This document shows, one piece after another, positions 44,318 through 54,674 of a stretch of DNA of 64,000 nt. The stretch is from Beijerinckiaceae bacterium (GTDB taxonomy: Bacteria; Pseudomonadota; Alphaproteobacteria; Rhizobiales; Beijerinckiaceae), in the NCBI GenBank assembly GCA_009773635.1, contig WSYC01000005.1:1-64000 (forward strand). Reading direction: 5' to 3'. The position numbers and the translations under genes are program-made. The notes beneath the pieces were generated by a model that searched no databases, was not told the DNA's origin, and saw nothing but the letters and a program-made list of their open reading frames with translations. Each line of letters begins with the position of its first letter. The stretch's first letter is position 1.

Positions 44318-44932
44318 TCAGCGCCCGAGGACAAGCGGCGCGAGGCGTTCGGCCTCGATCAACTCGTCGGGGGTGTTGACGTTGAAGAACGGATCACAGG
44401 CTCCGATCGGCCATTCTGCGGTGGCGCAACCGAAGCGGGCCGTGAAGCGGTCGATCTTGCGTTCGCCGGCGTCGAGCGCCGCGCGCAATTCTTCCCGGAT
44501 CGAGATCGGCCAAAGCCCGATGACGGGGTGTGTCCAACCGCCGGAACCGGCGCAGGCGAGGGGCAAAGCGGCAGAGCGTCGCGCCGCCTCCAGCTTTTCC
44601 GCAAGATCATGCGGGATGAACGGGCAATCGCCGGGAACCGAAAGCACATCGGCGGCGCTCGTTTCGGTTGCCGCCCAGTCGAGACCGGCCAGAATACCGG
44701 CGAGCGGGCCGGGGAAATCGCCACGCGCATCCGGGATTACCGGCAGGCCGAAACCGGCAAACCGCGCGGGGTCGGCGTTGGCATTGAGAGCAACGGGAAT
44801 GTCGGGTCGTGCGACGCGCTCCAGCACCAGCGACAGGATCGTGCGGCCGGCGATTTCGCGCAAGGGTTTGTCGCCACCGCCCATGCGCGTCGCCTTGCCG
44901 CCGGCGAGAATGACGATCGCAAGCGCGCTCAT
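44318..44932 (-). CDS. mobA: molybdenum cofactor guanylyltransferase MobA
   Basis: A 204-residue nucleotidyltransferase that forms MGD from GTP and Mo-molybdopterin. The signature ILAGGKATRMGGGDKPL is at the N-terminus, with SVPGDCPFIP (metal-binding Asp) and FFNVNTPDEL further on. Its start overlaps the fdhD stop by 4 bp (leftward fdhD-mobA operon), which fits service to formate dehydrogenase. Confidence 0.94.
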   Translation of the reverse strand: MSALAIVILAGGKATRMGGGDKPLREIAGRTILSLVLERVARPDIPVALNANADPARFAGFGLPVIPDARGDFPGPLAGILAGLDWAATETSAADVLSVPGDCPFIPHDLAEKLEAARRSAALPLACAGSGGWTHPVIGLWPISIREELRAALDAGERKIDRFTARFGCATAEWPIGACDPFFNVNTPDELIEAERLAPLVLGR

Positions 44933-45819
44933 GCGCCGGCATCCTCATGCTTGCTGCCCTTGCGGCGGTGCTTCGCGCTTTCCTCCGCAACATAGGCAAG
45001 ATCCTGATCGTAGATCAGGCGATCGTCCCCCGCGAGAACGACAAAGCGCTTGCCGCGCGCCCGCCCGATCAGCGTCAGCCCGGCCTTGCGCGCGAGCTCG
45101 ACGCCCCAGGCGGTGAAGCCCGAGCGCGACACCAGCACCGGAATGCCCATCCGCACGGTCTTGATGACCATTTCCGAGGTCAGCCGGCCGGTGGTGTAGA
45201 AGATCTTGTTGGCGGGATCGACGCCGTGCTTCTGCATGTAGCCGGCGATTTTGTCGACAGCGTTATGCCTGCCGACGTCTTCGAGATAGACCAATGGGCG
45301 ATCGGCTTCCGCCAGGATGCAGCCGTGGATCGCGCCCGATTCGAGATAGAGCGAGGGGGTCTGGTTGATCTTGTGGCTGAGCGCGTAGAGCGAGGACGTC
45401 CGCACCGGCGTTGGCGGCAGGCGCGCGTTCTCGATGATGTCCATGAGATCGCCGAAGATCGTGCCCTGCGCGCAGCCGGAGGTCATGATCTTCTTTTTCA
45501 GCTTTTCCTCGAAGTTCGTCTCGGTCGCAGTGCGGACGACGACAACGCCGAGATCATCGTCATACTCGATGCCGGTGACGGGCGTCTGCGGCGTCAGCAT
45601 GTTCTGATTGAGGAGATAGCCGAGCGCGAGATATTCGGGATAGTCGCCGATCGTCATCATCGTGACGATTTCGCGTGCATTGAGGAACAGCGTCAGTGGC
45701 CGCTCGACCGTGACACGGGTTTCGATCGTCTCACCGGCCTCGTTACGCCCGGTGACCGCAACGGAAAGCCGGGGGTCGGTCGGGTCCGGCCTGAGCCAGT
45801 AATCGTCGAGAAAATTCAT
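44929..45819 (-). CDS. fdhD: formate dehydrogenase sulfurtransferase FdhD
   Basis: A 296-residue FdhD, which passes sulfur from a desulfurase to the molybdenum centre of formate dehydrogenase. It has ERPLTLFLNAREIVTMMTIGDYPEYLALGYLL, HGCILAEADRPLVYLEDVGRHNAVDKIAGY, YTTGRLTSEMVIKTVRMGIPVLVSRSG. The loop that carries CxxC in E. coli FdhD reads SGCAQGT here, with only one cysteine. Otherwise length and motif order are normal. It is co-transcribed with mobA. Confidence 0.93.
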   Translation of the reverse strand: MNFLDDYWLRPDPTDPRLSVAVTGRNEAGETIETRVTVERPLTLFLNAREIVTMMTIGDYPEYLALGYLLNQNMLTPQTPVTGIEYDDDLGVVVVRTATETNFEEKLKKKIMTSGCAQGTIFGDLMDIIENARLPPTPVRTSSLYALSHKINQTPSLYLESGAIHGCILAEADRPLVYLEDVGRHNAVDKIAGYMQKHGVDPANKIFYTTGRLTSEMVIKTVRMGIPVLVSRSGFTAWGVELARKAGLTLIGRARGKRFVVLAGDDRLIYDQDLAYVAEESAKHRRKGSKHEDAGA

Positions 45820-45886
45820 CCGCAGTGGCCTCCGCCCGTTCTCAGACCGGGACCATAGGGCATGGCGGCAGGAAGGTGAAAGCCCG

Positions 45887-47073
<1,187 letters not shown>

Positions 47074-47091
47074 GGGGTCCAGCGGGACGGT

Positions 47092-47649
47092 TCAGGTCAG
47101 GTCGACGATCCGCGCCGAGACGACCCGGGCCAACACGAGCGTTGGAATCGAGACGATGGCGCCGACGCTTCCCGCCGGGCACCAGACGCGGGCGAAGCGC
47201 AGCAGCGCGTCATCCAGCATCACCGGCACCCGGTTGAGGTGTGCCAGCGGCGGAATGGCCTCGGCGGTATACCCCGTCAGCCGCGCCGCGAAATCGGCGT
47301 CGGCCCGCTGGAGGTTTTCGCCGACCATGGCGCCGATATTTCGGTCATTGAGCTTTGAAGTGGCGGAATGCAGCAGCAGGAAGGGCTTTTTTGTCGCCTT
47401 GCCACGGTAGATCATCGACTGGACGATCAAACGGACATCGCCGTCGCAGCATTCGGCGATCTGCTCGGGTGTTCGGACACCATCGGGCAGCAGCTTGAGC
47501 GAGAACGGCACGCCGGCACGTTCCAGTGCGTCGAGGACGCGGCGTGTTGCGACCGTGGCTTTTGACGGATCATCCCCGGAATGCGAGGGGTCTGCCTGCG
47601 GTGGGGAAAATTTCTGATTTGCTAACACGTCTCGGCCTTTTCCTGGCAA
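47092..47649 (-). CDS. YbaK/EbsC family aminoacyl-tRNA deacylase-like protein
   Basis: A protein of up to 185 residues with the YbaK/ProX fold, whose members hydrolyse mischarged tRNAs. Recognisable parts are RVLDALERAGVPFSLKLL, RTPEQIAECCDGDVRLIVQSMIYRG, GYTAEAIPPLAHLNRVPVMLDDALLRFARVWCPAGSVGAIVSIPT. The first 25-30 residues of the tracked ORF look non-conserved; a GTG at codon 8 is another possible start. It is 49 bp after the phosphoesterase gene on the same strand. Confidence 0.85.
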   Translation of the reverse strand: MPGKGRDVLANQKFSPPQADPSHSGDDPSKATVATRRVLDALERAGVPFSLKLLPDGVRTPEQIAECCDGDVRLIVQSMIYRGKATKKPFLLLHSATSKLNDRNIGAMVGENLQRADADFAARLTGYTAEAIPPLAHLNRVPVMLDDALLRFARVWCPAGSVGAIVSIPTLVLARVVSARIVDLT

Positions 47650-47698
47650 ATATGCAGAAAATATGCGGCCTTCCGGTTAAAAAAGTCTTCCCGGGGAT

Positions 47699-48589
47699 TT
47701 ATGGCCCGAATGTCAGGGTATCCAGGGTCTGGATGCCGGCCTCGCCGGGCCGGAACCCGCGGCGCGTCAGATCAAATGTCCGGTTTTCCGCATCGATCCG
47801 GATCAGATGGTATTCCGCCTGATGGTGCGGCGTTCCCGGCACGGCGGAGGCCGATGCCACGCCGATAATCGGGACCGGGCCGGTTTTCGAACCCACGAGA
47901 TGGCGCGAAAAGCGGTGATTGTGGCCATGGATGATCAGTTCCGCGCCATGCTCCGCGATCAGCGCCATGAAGGCCTGTGAATCGGTCAGACCGCGCCCGA
48001 AGCGCGATGCAGCCTTCAGCGGCGGATGATGGATCATGACGACGCGAAACAGCCCCTGACGGCGGGTTTCTGCCAGCAGGCTTGCGAGGCGTTTGCGCTG
48101 TTCGTGGCCGACACGGCCCGTCGCCAGGAATGGCAGCGTCGGCACGCCGGAATTGACGCCGATCAGCGCGACATCGCCGCGTCGCCGCAGATAAGGGAAG
48201 CGGACCGCGCCATCGGCCCCGTCATCCAGCATGAAGGACCGGAAGCTCCGCTCCATCGCCGGCAGCGACTCGCGGACATAGGTGTCGTGGTTGCCCGGAA
48301 CGATGCTGACCATTTCAGGCCCGCCAAGTGCGGCGGCTATCGCCAGCGCCTGCGGAAATTCAGGCGCATAGCCGACATTCACGAGGTCGCCGGTCAGCGC
48401 GATGTGATCGGGCCCTTGCGCAACGATATCAGCCATGATCTCGTTGAAAACATCCATATTGTGGATGGTGGCGCGTGCGCTATGCCAGTTCATCGCCCCG
48501 GTCAGGCGCTTGTTCATCAGATGACGGACCGGAATTGCCGGCAATGGCCCGATGTGGGGATCCGAGAGATGCGCGATGAGAAGGGTCAA
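47699..48589 (-). CDS. calcineurin-like metallophosphoesterase
   Basis: A 296-residue phosphodiesterase of the CpdA/Icc type. All metal-binding blocks are present: LSDPHIGP, LTGDLVNVG, VPGNHDTYV, IHHPPL and IHGHNHRF. No signal peptide. Cyclic nucleotides or phospholipid head groups are typical substrates; the exact one is open. It is divergent from the Nudix gene with a 30-bp gap. Confidence 0.92.
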   Translation of the reverse strand: MTLLIAHLSDPHIGPLPAIPVRHLMNKRLTGAMNWHSARATIHNMDVFNEIMADIVAQGPDHIALTGDLVNVGYAPEFPQALAIAAALGGPEMVSIVPGNHDTYVRESLPAMERSFRSFMLDDGADGAVRFPYLRRRGDVALIGVNSGVPTLPFLATGRVGHEQRKRLASLLAETRRQGLFRVVMIHHPPLKAASRFGRGLTDSQAFMALIAEHGAELIIHGHNHRFSRHLVGSKTGPVPIIGVASASAVPGTPHHQAEYHLIRIDAENRTFDLTRRGFRPGEAGIQTLDTLTFGP

Positions 48590-48619
48590 TCCGGCGATCC
48601 TGAGCGGCAGGGGGTAGCG

Positions 48620-49156
48620 GTGGCGACAATCAGGTCCGTGTCGCGCGATGCGGGCGAGGCGTCAAGCGCCGATGCGGCGCGGGAGAACCGGATCACCGGG
48701 CTCAGACGGCTGCTGGGGCGGATTTTGCACATCTGGTTCTTCCTGTCGCGCGGCATGACGATGGGTGTGAGAGCCGTGGTGATTGACGGGGAAGGGCAGG
48801 TTTTCCTCGTCCGGCATTCGTACGTGCCGGGTTGGCACCTGCCGGGTGGCGGTATCGAGCACGGGCAGGACGCGCTGGCGGCGCTGGCCATGGAGCTGCG
48901 CGAAGAGGGCAATATCGAAACCTCCGGTGCGCCGGAGCTTTTCGGCATCTATTTCAATACCCTCGCGTCGCGGCGTGACCATGTCCTCCTCTATGTCGTG
49001 CGCGATTTTCGCCAGACTGGCCCGCGCCTGCCGGATCGGGAGATCGTCGAGTGCGGGTTCTTCCCGCCTCATGCCTTGCCCGCGGGCACGACGCAGGCCA
49101 CGCGCCGACGTCTGCGCGAAGTGCTGGAAGGCGAGAAGCCTGCGCCGCTCTGGTAA
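48620..49156 (+). CDS. Nudix hydrolase with a divergent Nudix box
   Basis: A 178-residue Nudix-fold protein. The core begins GVRAVVIDGEGQVFLVRHSYVPGWHLPGGGIEHG. The Nudix box reads GIEHGQDALAALAMELREEGNI: compared with GX5EX7REUXEEXGU, the first E is D, R is M and the final G is N, while the metal-binding EE is kept. The tracked ORF starts far upstream inside the opposite gene; I use the GTG at 48620, which has AGGGGG before it. An ATG at 48755 is a shorter alternative. The substrate is unknown. Confidence 0.85.
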   Translation: MATIRSVSRDAGEASSADAARENRITGLRRLLGRILHIWFFLSRGMTMGVRAVVIDGEGQVFLVRHSYVPGWHLPGGGIEHGQDALAALAMELREEGNIETSGAPELFGIYFNTLASRRDHVLLYVVRDFRQTGPRLPDREIVECGFFPPHALPAGTTQATRRRLREVLEGEKPAPLW

Positions 49157-49208
49157 CTTCCGCCAACCCTCTTGACAGGAGCCCCTTCCACCGGGGATCA
49201 CGCCAGAG

Positions 49209-49709
49209 ATGTCCGAACTCGTTTTCACCATCGCCACCATGCGGCCGGAAGACCACGACGCGGTCGAGCGGCTGCACGCGCGCGCCTTCGGGCCGGGCCG
49301 TTTCGCGCGCACGGCGTACCGGGTGCGCGAGCAGGTGGGCGATGCCGAAGGGTTGGCCTATGTTGCACATGTCGGCTCGCTGCTTGTGGCGGCGGTGCAC
49401 CTCACGCCGATCCGGATCGGCGAGCATCCGGCGTTCATGCTGGGGCCGCTGACGGTCGATCCACCGTTTGAAGGCAAGGGCATCGGGCGCGCCTTGCTTG
49501 AACGCAGCGCCCACGCTGTGCGGGCGCTCAGGCGCGATCTCATCGTTCTCGTCGGGGATGAGCCCTATTACGCCCGCTCCGGTTACAAGCGGGTGCCGCC
49601 GGGCCGGATGATTCTGCCGGGGCCGGTCAATCCCATGCGGGTGCTGGCGCTCGAACTCGAGCCCGGCGCGCTGGCCCGTGTTTCCGGCGAAGTGCGCGGC
49701 TCGGCCTGA
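49209..49709 (+). CDS. GNAT family N-acetyltransferase (YhbS-like)
   Basis: A 166-residue acetyltransferase. The acetyl-CoA site is seen in LGPLTVDPPFEGKGIGRALLERS (Q/RxxGxG/A type) and the fold ends with VGDEPYYARSGYKRVPPG, typical of YhbS-like GNATs. It lies 52 bp after the Nudix gene and converges end-to-end with the membrane-protein gene. The acceptor substrate is unknown. Confidence 0.9.
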   Translation: MSELVFTIATMRPEDHDAVERLHARAFGPGRFARTAYRVREQVGDAEGLAYVAHVGSLLVAAVHLTPIRIGEHPAFMLGPLTVDPPFEGKGIGRALLERSAHAVRALRRDLIVLVGDEPYYARSGYKRVPPGRMILPGPVNPMRVLALELEPGALARVSGEVRGSA

Positions 49710-49710
49710 C

Positions 49711-51843
49711 CTAGCCCGATGCCTTCGGTTTCCGCCTGAAGCCTTCGGCCAACCAGGCGCCAATCAGCGGCAGCAGCAGGAGGCCAAGGCCGAGGAAACC
49801 AAGTCCGAGCGGCATCACCGTCACGCCCTTGAGCACCGAAGCTTCCGTCGGGCGCAAGCCGAGGTAATCCGCGCCCGAATATCGCCCGCCGGAGCGGATA
49901 TCGACCAGACGGGGGATGGCAAGCGTGCCGTTGGGCAGGAGCCGCCGCGTGCCGCCGCCGGTGGCTTCCGCGATCGGTGCGAGATCATCGATGGTTGAAA
50001 CAACCTGCCGGAATTCCTTTGGATTGGGTTGGCCCGCGTTGACGAAGGCTACCAACCCGCCGTTTTCCGCGCGATAGAGCCCAGCGCGCCGCATGGCAAT
50101 TTCAGCCCGCCAGACGCCGGGTTCAGCCTCGCTCAGTGTCACCGGCAGGGATTCGCCAGCCGGTTCTGTGAGCCTGGCATCACCCGGTGGTCCGCCGATG
50201 GTGCGGCGTTCGATCACGATCCGTCCGCCGGAGACCGAGAGGCGCAAGGCTTCCTCTTCAAGTTCCGGCTCCTTCATCAGCCAGTGCGAGAGGCGGCGGA
50301 GAAGATCGAGGTAGGGCCCGCCACCGGCATAACCGCGTGCCCAGAGCCAGACGTGATCCGACAGGAACAGGCCGACGCGGCCTTTGCCTTCGCGTTTGAG
50401 TTCCAGCAGCGGCCCGTTGTCGATGCCGTTCATCAGGCTGAGGCCCGAGCGTGGCCGCGCCGCGATCTGGCGGAACCACGGCGACCAGCGCGCACCGGAG
50501 GCTGGATCGGCGGTTTTCGGCGTGCCCGCCCCGTCAAGGTTACGCGTCACCGGATGGCGACGGCCGAGGTCGGTCACCTCGGCGCGGAATGCCCGTTCGA
50601 GGACCGTGCCGGTCGGTTCCGCCGGCATGATCTCGCGCAGCGGCGTCGAGAGCAGGCCGCCACGGGCGACAATCTCCGGCCCGACCGCAAAGAGGATCGC
50701 ACCGCCCTCGCGAACATAGCGCACCATGTTCTCGAAATAGGCCGTGGGCAGGAAGGTCTGGTTCGAATAGCGATCGAAGATGATGAGATCGAATTCGGCG
50801 ATCTTCATGATGAAAAGCTCGCGCGTCGGGAAGGCGATCAGCGAGAGCTCGTTGGTCGGCGTGCTGTCCTGCTTCTCCGGTGGCCGCAGAATCGTGAAAT
50901 GCACGAGTTCGACGTTTGGATCGGCCTTCAGCAGATTACGCCAGGTGCGCTCGCCCGCATGCGGTTCGCCGGAAACCAGCAGCACGCGCAGTTTTTCGCG
51001 CACACCCTCGACCGGGAGTGCGAGACGATTGTTGAGTGCCGTGAGCTCGCCCGGCGCGGTTTCAATCGTGATTTCGAAGAGGTTCATTCCGGCGCGGTCG
51101 ATCTTGAGCGGCACCTTTACCGGTTGGCCGGGCATGGCGTTGCGGCTGCCGATCGCCTCGCCGTTCTGGCGGATGGTCATGCGGACAGGGCCGACCGGCC
51201 CGCCCTGGTTTTCGATCCGAACCGTGGCCGTGACTTCCTTGCCGACGATGCCGAAGCGCGGCGCTTCCACCAGTTCGATCCGTCGATCAAATTCGTTCGG
51301 CCGTCCGGTGATCAGCGCATGGAGCGGCGCTGTGAACGACAGGCGGCTGCGATCCGCCGGGATATCGTGCACCACCCCGTCGGTGATGGCGATGACACCG
51401 GCGAGCCGGTCCTGCGGCACATCGCGCGTTGCGCTGGCGATCGCCTCGAAGAGCCGCGTGCCATCCCCCGTTCCGTCGCGGTCGAAGACATCGACCACAC
51501 GCAGCTCTGTGTTAGGCCGCGCTTTGAGGGCCTCCGAGAGCGCCTTGAGCGCCGCCTCGGTTTCCGCCATGCGGTTGCCGATGGTCTGCGATCCCGAGCG
51601 GTCCACCGCCACCACGACGACATCGCTCAGCCGGTCGCGCTTCTCGCTGATCAGGCGGGGGTCGGCGAGGCCGAGAAACACCAGCGCCAGCGCGCCGAGC
51701 CGCACCCAGGCGCCGCGCTTGCCGCGCCAGATCAGCCAGCCGACCGCCAGGAGCCCGAGCGCGGCCAGTGCCGCCAGCATCGGCCAGGGGAGGAAGGGCA
51801 CGAAATCAAGGGTGATGCGATCAGCGCTCGTCCCGGTGTTCAT
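49711..51843 (-). CDS. membrane protein with VWA/glutamine-amidotransferase-like periplasmic region
   Basis: A 710-residue protein. Two N-terminal membrane segments (MLAALAALGLLAVGWLIW, LGALALVFLGLADP) are followed by a von Willebrand A-like part (DVVVVAVDRSGSQTIGNRM), a beta-rich region, and a class-I amidotransferase-like fold (LRVLLVSGEPHAGERTWRNLL, REGGAILFAVGPE). A final membrane helix (LGFLGLGLLLLPLIGAWLA) is near the C-terminus. It is the last gene of the leftward MoxR-DUF58-DUF4159 cluster, overlapping the previous gene by 4 bp. Such clusters are thought to act in envelope or metalloprotein assembly; the exact role is unknown. Confidence 0.82.
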   Translation of the reverse strand: MNTGTSADRITLDFVPFLPWPMLAALAALGLLAVGWLIWRGKRGAWVRLGALALVFLGLADPRLISEKRDRLSDVVVVAVDRSGSQTIGNRMAETEAALKALSEALKARPNTELRVVDVFDRDGTGDGTRLFEAIASATRDVPQDRLAGVIAITDGVVHDIPADRSRLSFTAPLHALITGRPNEFDRRIELVEAPRFGIVGKEVTATVRIENQGGPVGPVRMTIRQNGEAIGSRNAMPGQPVKVPLKIDRAGMNLFEITIETAPGELTALNNRLALPVEGVREKLRVLLVSGEPHAGERTWRNLLKADPNVELVHFTILRPPEKQDSTPTNELSLIAFPTRELFIMKIAEFDLIIFDRYSNQTFLPTAYFENMVRYVREGGAILFAVGPEIVARGGLLSTPLREIMPAEPTGTVLERAFRAEVTDLGRRHPVTRNLDGAGTPKTADPASGARWSPWFRQIAARPRSGLSLMNGIDNGPLLELKREGKGRVGLFLSDHVWLWARGYAGGGPYLDLLRRLSHWLMKEPELEEEALRLSVSGGRIVIERRTIGGPPGDARLTEPAGESLPVTLSEAEPGVWRAEIAMRRAGLYRAENGGLVAFVNAGQPNPKEFRQVVSTIDDLAPIAEATGGGTRRLLPNGTLAIPRLVDIRSGGRYSGADYLGLRPTEASVLKGVTVMPLGLGFLGLGLLLLPLIGAWLAEGFRRKPKASG

Positions 51844-54674
51844 TGGCCGAGCCTTTCGAGCAATGCCGGGATATGCACCTGATCGGCCTTGTAGTTGCCG
51901 GTAAACACATACATCACGAGGTTGACGCCGGTGCGGAAGGCCATCTCGCGCTGGCGTGGCTCGCCCGGCACGAGCGGGTAGAGCGGGCTGCCGAGCCGGT
52001 CGACCGCCCAGGCGCTCGCGAGATCGTTCGAGGTGATGACGATGGGTGAGACGCGGTCACCGCCCCGCGCCGGGGTATCTGCGGCGCGCTGGCCGGCAAG
52101 CGCCTCAACCCAGGTATCTCCGGCGGCATAGCGTCCGACGAAGCGCTCGAGGATGTAGAAGGTCTTTGTCAGTACATGATCTGATGGAATGGTTTCGAGC
52201 GCCGGAATATCGAGCGCAGAGAGCATGACCCGGAGCGCGCGCGTTTCCGGTGTCGGCTGCCCGCCGGGGCGCTGGATGAAGGCATCGCGCGTGTCGAAGA
52301 TCACCGTACCGCCCTGCTTCATGAAGGCGTCGATCGCGCGGATCGATCTGTCGGAGGGGCGCGGCTGGTTGGGCAGGATCGGCCAGTAAATGAGCGAGTA
52401 GAACACCAGTTCGTCGCGCGCCGGGTCGAGCCCGATGGGCTCATCAAGGTGCAACGATGTGCGCTGGCTGAGAATCTGGCCGAGGCCAAGAAGTCCGGCG
52501 CGGCTGGTATCATCGACCCTGGAATCGCCGGTGATCACATAGGCAAGCCGCGGGCGCAGGCTCGACCGGATATCCTCTTTCCGGATCGAGCGTAGATCGA
52601 CGACGGGGGGCGGTGCTGCATTCTGAGCTTGCGCCGGTTGAGCCTTTGCGGGCTGCGGCGTGCCGAGCGCTGCCATCGCAAGCGCGACCCCGCCAACCAG
52701 CGCCGCTGCCTGTGCGCGGCCGGGCCGCAGAGTTCTGAGGTGCGCGAGCGCCCCGCCGAGGATCGCCATTGCGATGGCATCCGCGATGACCAGAAGCGCA
52801 GCCAGCAGCATCAGCAGCGGGCGGAAATCGATCGTGCGCGCCTCCGCCAGCGCGGCCACCCGTGCGCCAGCGAAATCGATGGCGGAGAAATTCGAGGCCG
52901 GTGTCAGGGTGTTGACGGCGAGGCTCGCTTCCGCCGGGCCGTAAAACCCCGGGGGGTGATCGGCACTGGCAGCGCCGGCGAAGCGCGCCTCGATCGGCTG
53001 GGCGGATGTGCGGGCGGCTGAAAGCACGCCGAAACCATCCAGCGACAGGCGCGGCGCCAGCTTTTCCCGGATGTCGCCGACATCTCCCCGCCCAGCGCCG
53101 ATCTGGCTCTTGGCAACCAACAGGCAACGCCTGAGCATATCGACGAAGAGAACCGAGAGCGGCAGGTTCGACCAGCTGGTGTCGCCGGTGACGTGGAACA
53201 GCACGATTTGCCCCTTGCCGCGCATGGCGCCGGTGACGAGCGGTGTGCCATCCTCCAGCACAGCCCAACTGGCGCGGCTCAGTTCCGCATCCGGCTCGGC
53301 GAGCACTTGCCGCTCGACGCGGATATCGGTGTTGACCGTCAGGCCCTGAAACGGTGAGGTTTCCGGGAAAGCACCCAGCTTCTGCGGCTTCTCCCACGAG
53401 AGCGCGCCACCGAGAATCCGGCCGCCGCGCCGGAGGCGGACCGGCAGGAGATCATCCGAGGCTGCCGCAAGGCCCGGCCCGGCGAAGCGCACGAGCATGC
53501 CGCCATTCTCGACGTAGCGGGTGAGCGCCACCGCGCTTTCTCCACTGACGGTGCCGATATCGACGAGCACCATGATATCCGGCCGCTCTTCCAATGCGCG
53601 GGCGATCGGGTCCTGTGCGCCGCGCGGCGGCTCCCGGAGGTCCGAATAGGGTTCGAGCGCCCGCGCGACGAAGTAGCGGGCGGAAACCAGCGGCTGGGCG
53701 GTGTCCGTCGTCTCGCCGGAAATCAGCGCCACGCGCCGTCGCCGGTGCGCGGCATCGAGCAGGTGCACCGCGCCAGCCTGCTTCTCATCGGCGAGGTCGA
53801 TCCGCGCGATATCATTCAGGATCTCGATCGGCATCGCGAGGCGGGCCCGTGTCTGCGTTGCGGTAGCGGCAAGCGCGTAGATGGCATCGCCGAGCAGGCG
53901 GCCCTTGTCGTCGAAGGCGCGCAGCAGCCCCTGCGTGGCATCGCCCGGTGCGGCGCGCCGGACCATCACGTCCAGCCCATCCTGAACCTGAACAACACCG
54001 GTGAGGCCTAAAGCGGCGCTGGCCGGTGAGGCGATGATGTCGAGCTTCCCGGCGGCGCGGTTGATAAACCGTTCGATCACTTCTTTCTCGTCATCGACCC
54101 GCACACCATCGCTGATCCAGACGATTGAGGCGTCCGGCGTGCGCTGCAGGAGGTCCTGCACCAGCTCCAGCGCCGGCGTCCGCGGCACCATATGCGGGCG
54201 GGGTGTCAGCGACAGCAGGCGCGAAAGCACCGTCGTTGCCGTCTCCGGGGACACCGAGGGTCGCTCAACGCCGGTTGCGATCAGGATGACAGGCCGGTTG
54301 GCAGCCTGTTCCAGCAAGCTGGAAGCGCGGGCGATGCGGTTCTGCCAGTCGCGCGCCGAGGACCAGCCGTCATCGAACAGAAGGATCAGCGGCCCCGTGG
54401 CCGTTTGAGTGCTGATCGCGGAGACCGGCTGCCAGCGGGGGCCGGCCACCGCGAGAATGATGGCAGCGGCGGCGGCAAGGCGGATCGCCAGCAGCCACCA
54501 CGGCGTGCGCGAGGGTTCGCGTTCCTTGCCGAGGATATCCCGCACCAGCGGCAGCGTGGGCAGGGGGATGCGGCGCGGCGGCGGCGGGGTGATCTTCAGC
54601 AGGAAATAGAGCGCCGGCAGCGCCACGAGCGCGATCAGCGCGAAAGGGGCGAGAAAGGTGAGGCCGGAAATCAT
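51840..54674 (-). CDS. BatA-domain membrane protein with C-terminal DUF4159
   Basis: A 944-residue protein. The N-terminus is the BatA domain (FLAPFALIALVALPALYFLLKITPPPPRRIPLP) plus a second membrane helix. A VWA-like region follows (LILLFDDGWSSARDW), and two more helices near residue 650. The C-terminal 220 residues are DUF4159: LRPRLAYVITGDSRVDDTSRAGLLGLGQIL, LVFYSLIYWPILPNQPRPS, GGTVIFDTRDAF and a terminal FTGNYKADQVHIPALLERLGQ. It overlaps both neighbours by 4 bp, so expression is tightly coupled. Confidence 0.88.
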   Translation of the reverse strand: MISGLTFLAPFALIALVALPALYFLLKITPPPPRRIPLPTLPLVRDILGKEREPSRTPWWLLAIRLAAAAAIILAVAGPRWQPVSAISTQTATGPLILLFDDGWSSARDWQNRIARASSLLEQAANRPVILIATGVERPSVSPETATTVLSRLLSLTPRPHMVPRTPALELVQDLLQRTPDASIVWISDGVRVDDEKEVIERFINRAAGKLDIIASPASAALGLTGVVQVQDGLDVMVRRAAPGDATQGLLRAFDDKGRLLGDAIYALAATATQTRARLAMPIEILNDIARIDLADEKQAGAVHLLDAAHRRRRVALISGETTDTAQPLVSARYFVARALEPYSDLREPPRGAQDPIARALEERPDIMVLVDIGTVSGESAVALTRYVENGGMLVRFAGPGLAAASDDLLPVRLRRGGRILGGALSWEKPQKLGAFPETSPFQGLTVNTDIRVERQVLAEPDAELSRASWAVLEDGTPLVTGAMRGKGQIVLFHVTGDTSWSNLPLSVLFVDMLRRCLLVAKSQIGAGRGDVGDIREKLAPRLSLDGFGVLSAARTSAQPIEARFAGAASADHPPGFYGPAEASLAVNTLTPASNFSAIDFAGARVAALAEARTIDFRPLLMLLAALLVIADAIAMAILGGALAHLRTLRPGRAQAAALVGGVALAMAALGTPQPAKAQPAQAQNAAPPPVVDLRSIRKEDIRSSLRPRLAYVITGDSRVDDTSRAGLLGLGQILSQRTSLHLDEPIGLDPARDELVFYSLIYWPILPNQPRPSDRSIRAIDAFMKQGGTVIFDTRDAFIQRPGGQPTPETRALRVMLSALDIPALETIPSDHVLTKTFYILERFVGRYAAGDTWVEALAGQRAADTPARGGDRVSPIVITSNDLASAWAVDRLGSPLYPLVPGEPRQREMAFRTGVNLVMYVFTGNYKADQVHIPALLERLGQ

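Noticed and set aside
48026-48619. N-terminal 198-codon extension of the tracked Nudix ORF
   Set aside because: It is antisense to the metallophosphoesterase gene and not Nudix-like; the GTG at 48620 with AGGGGG is a better start.
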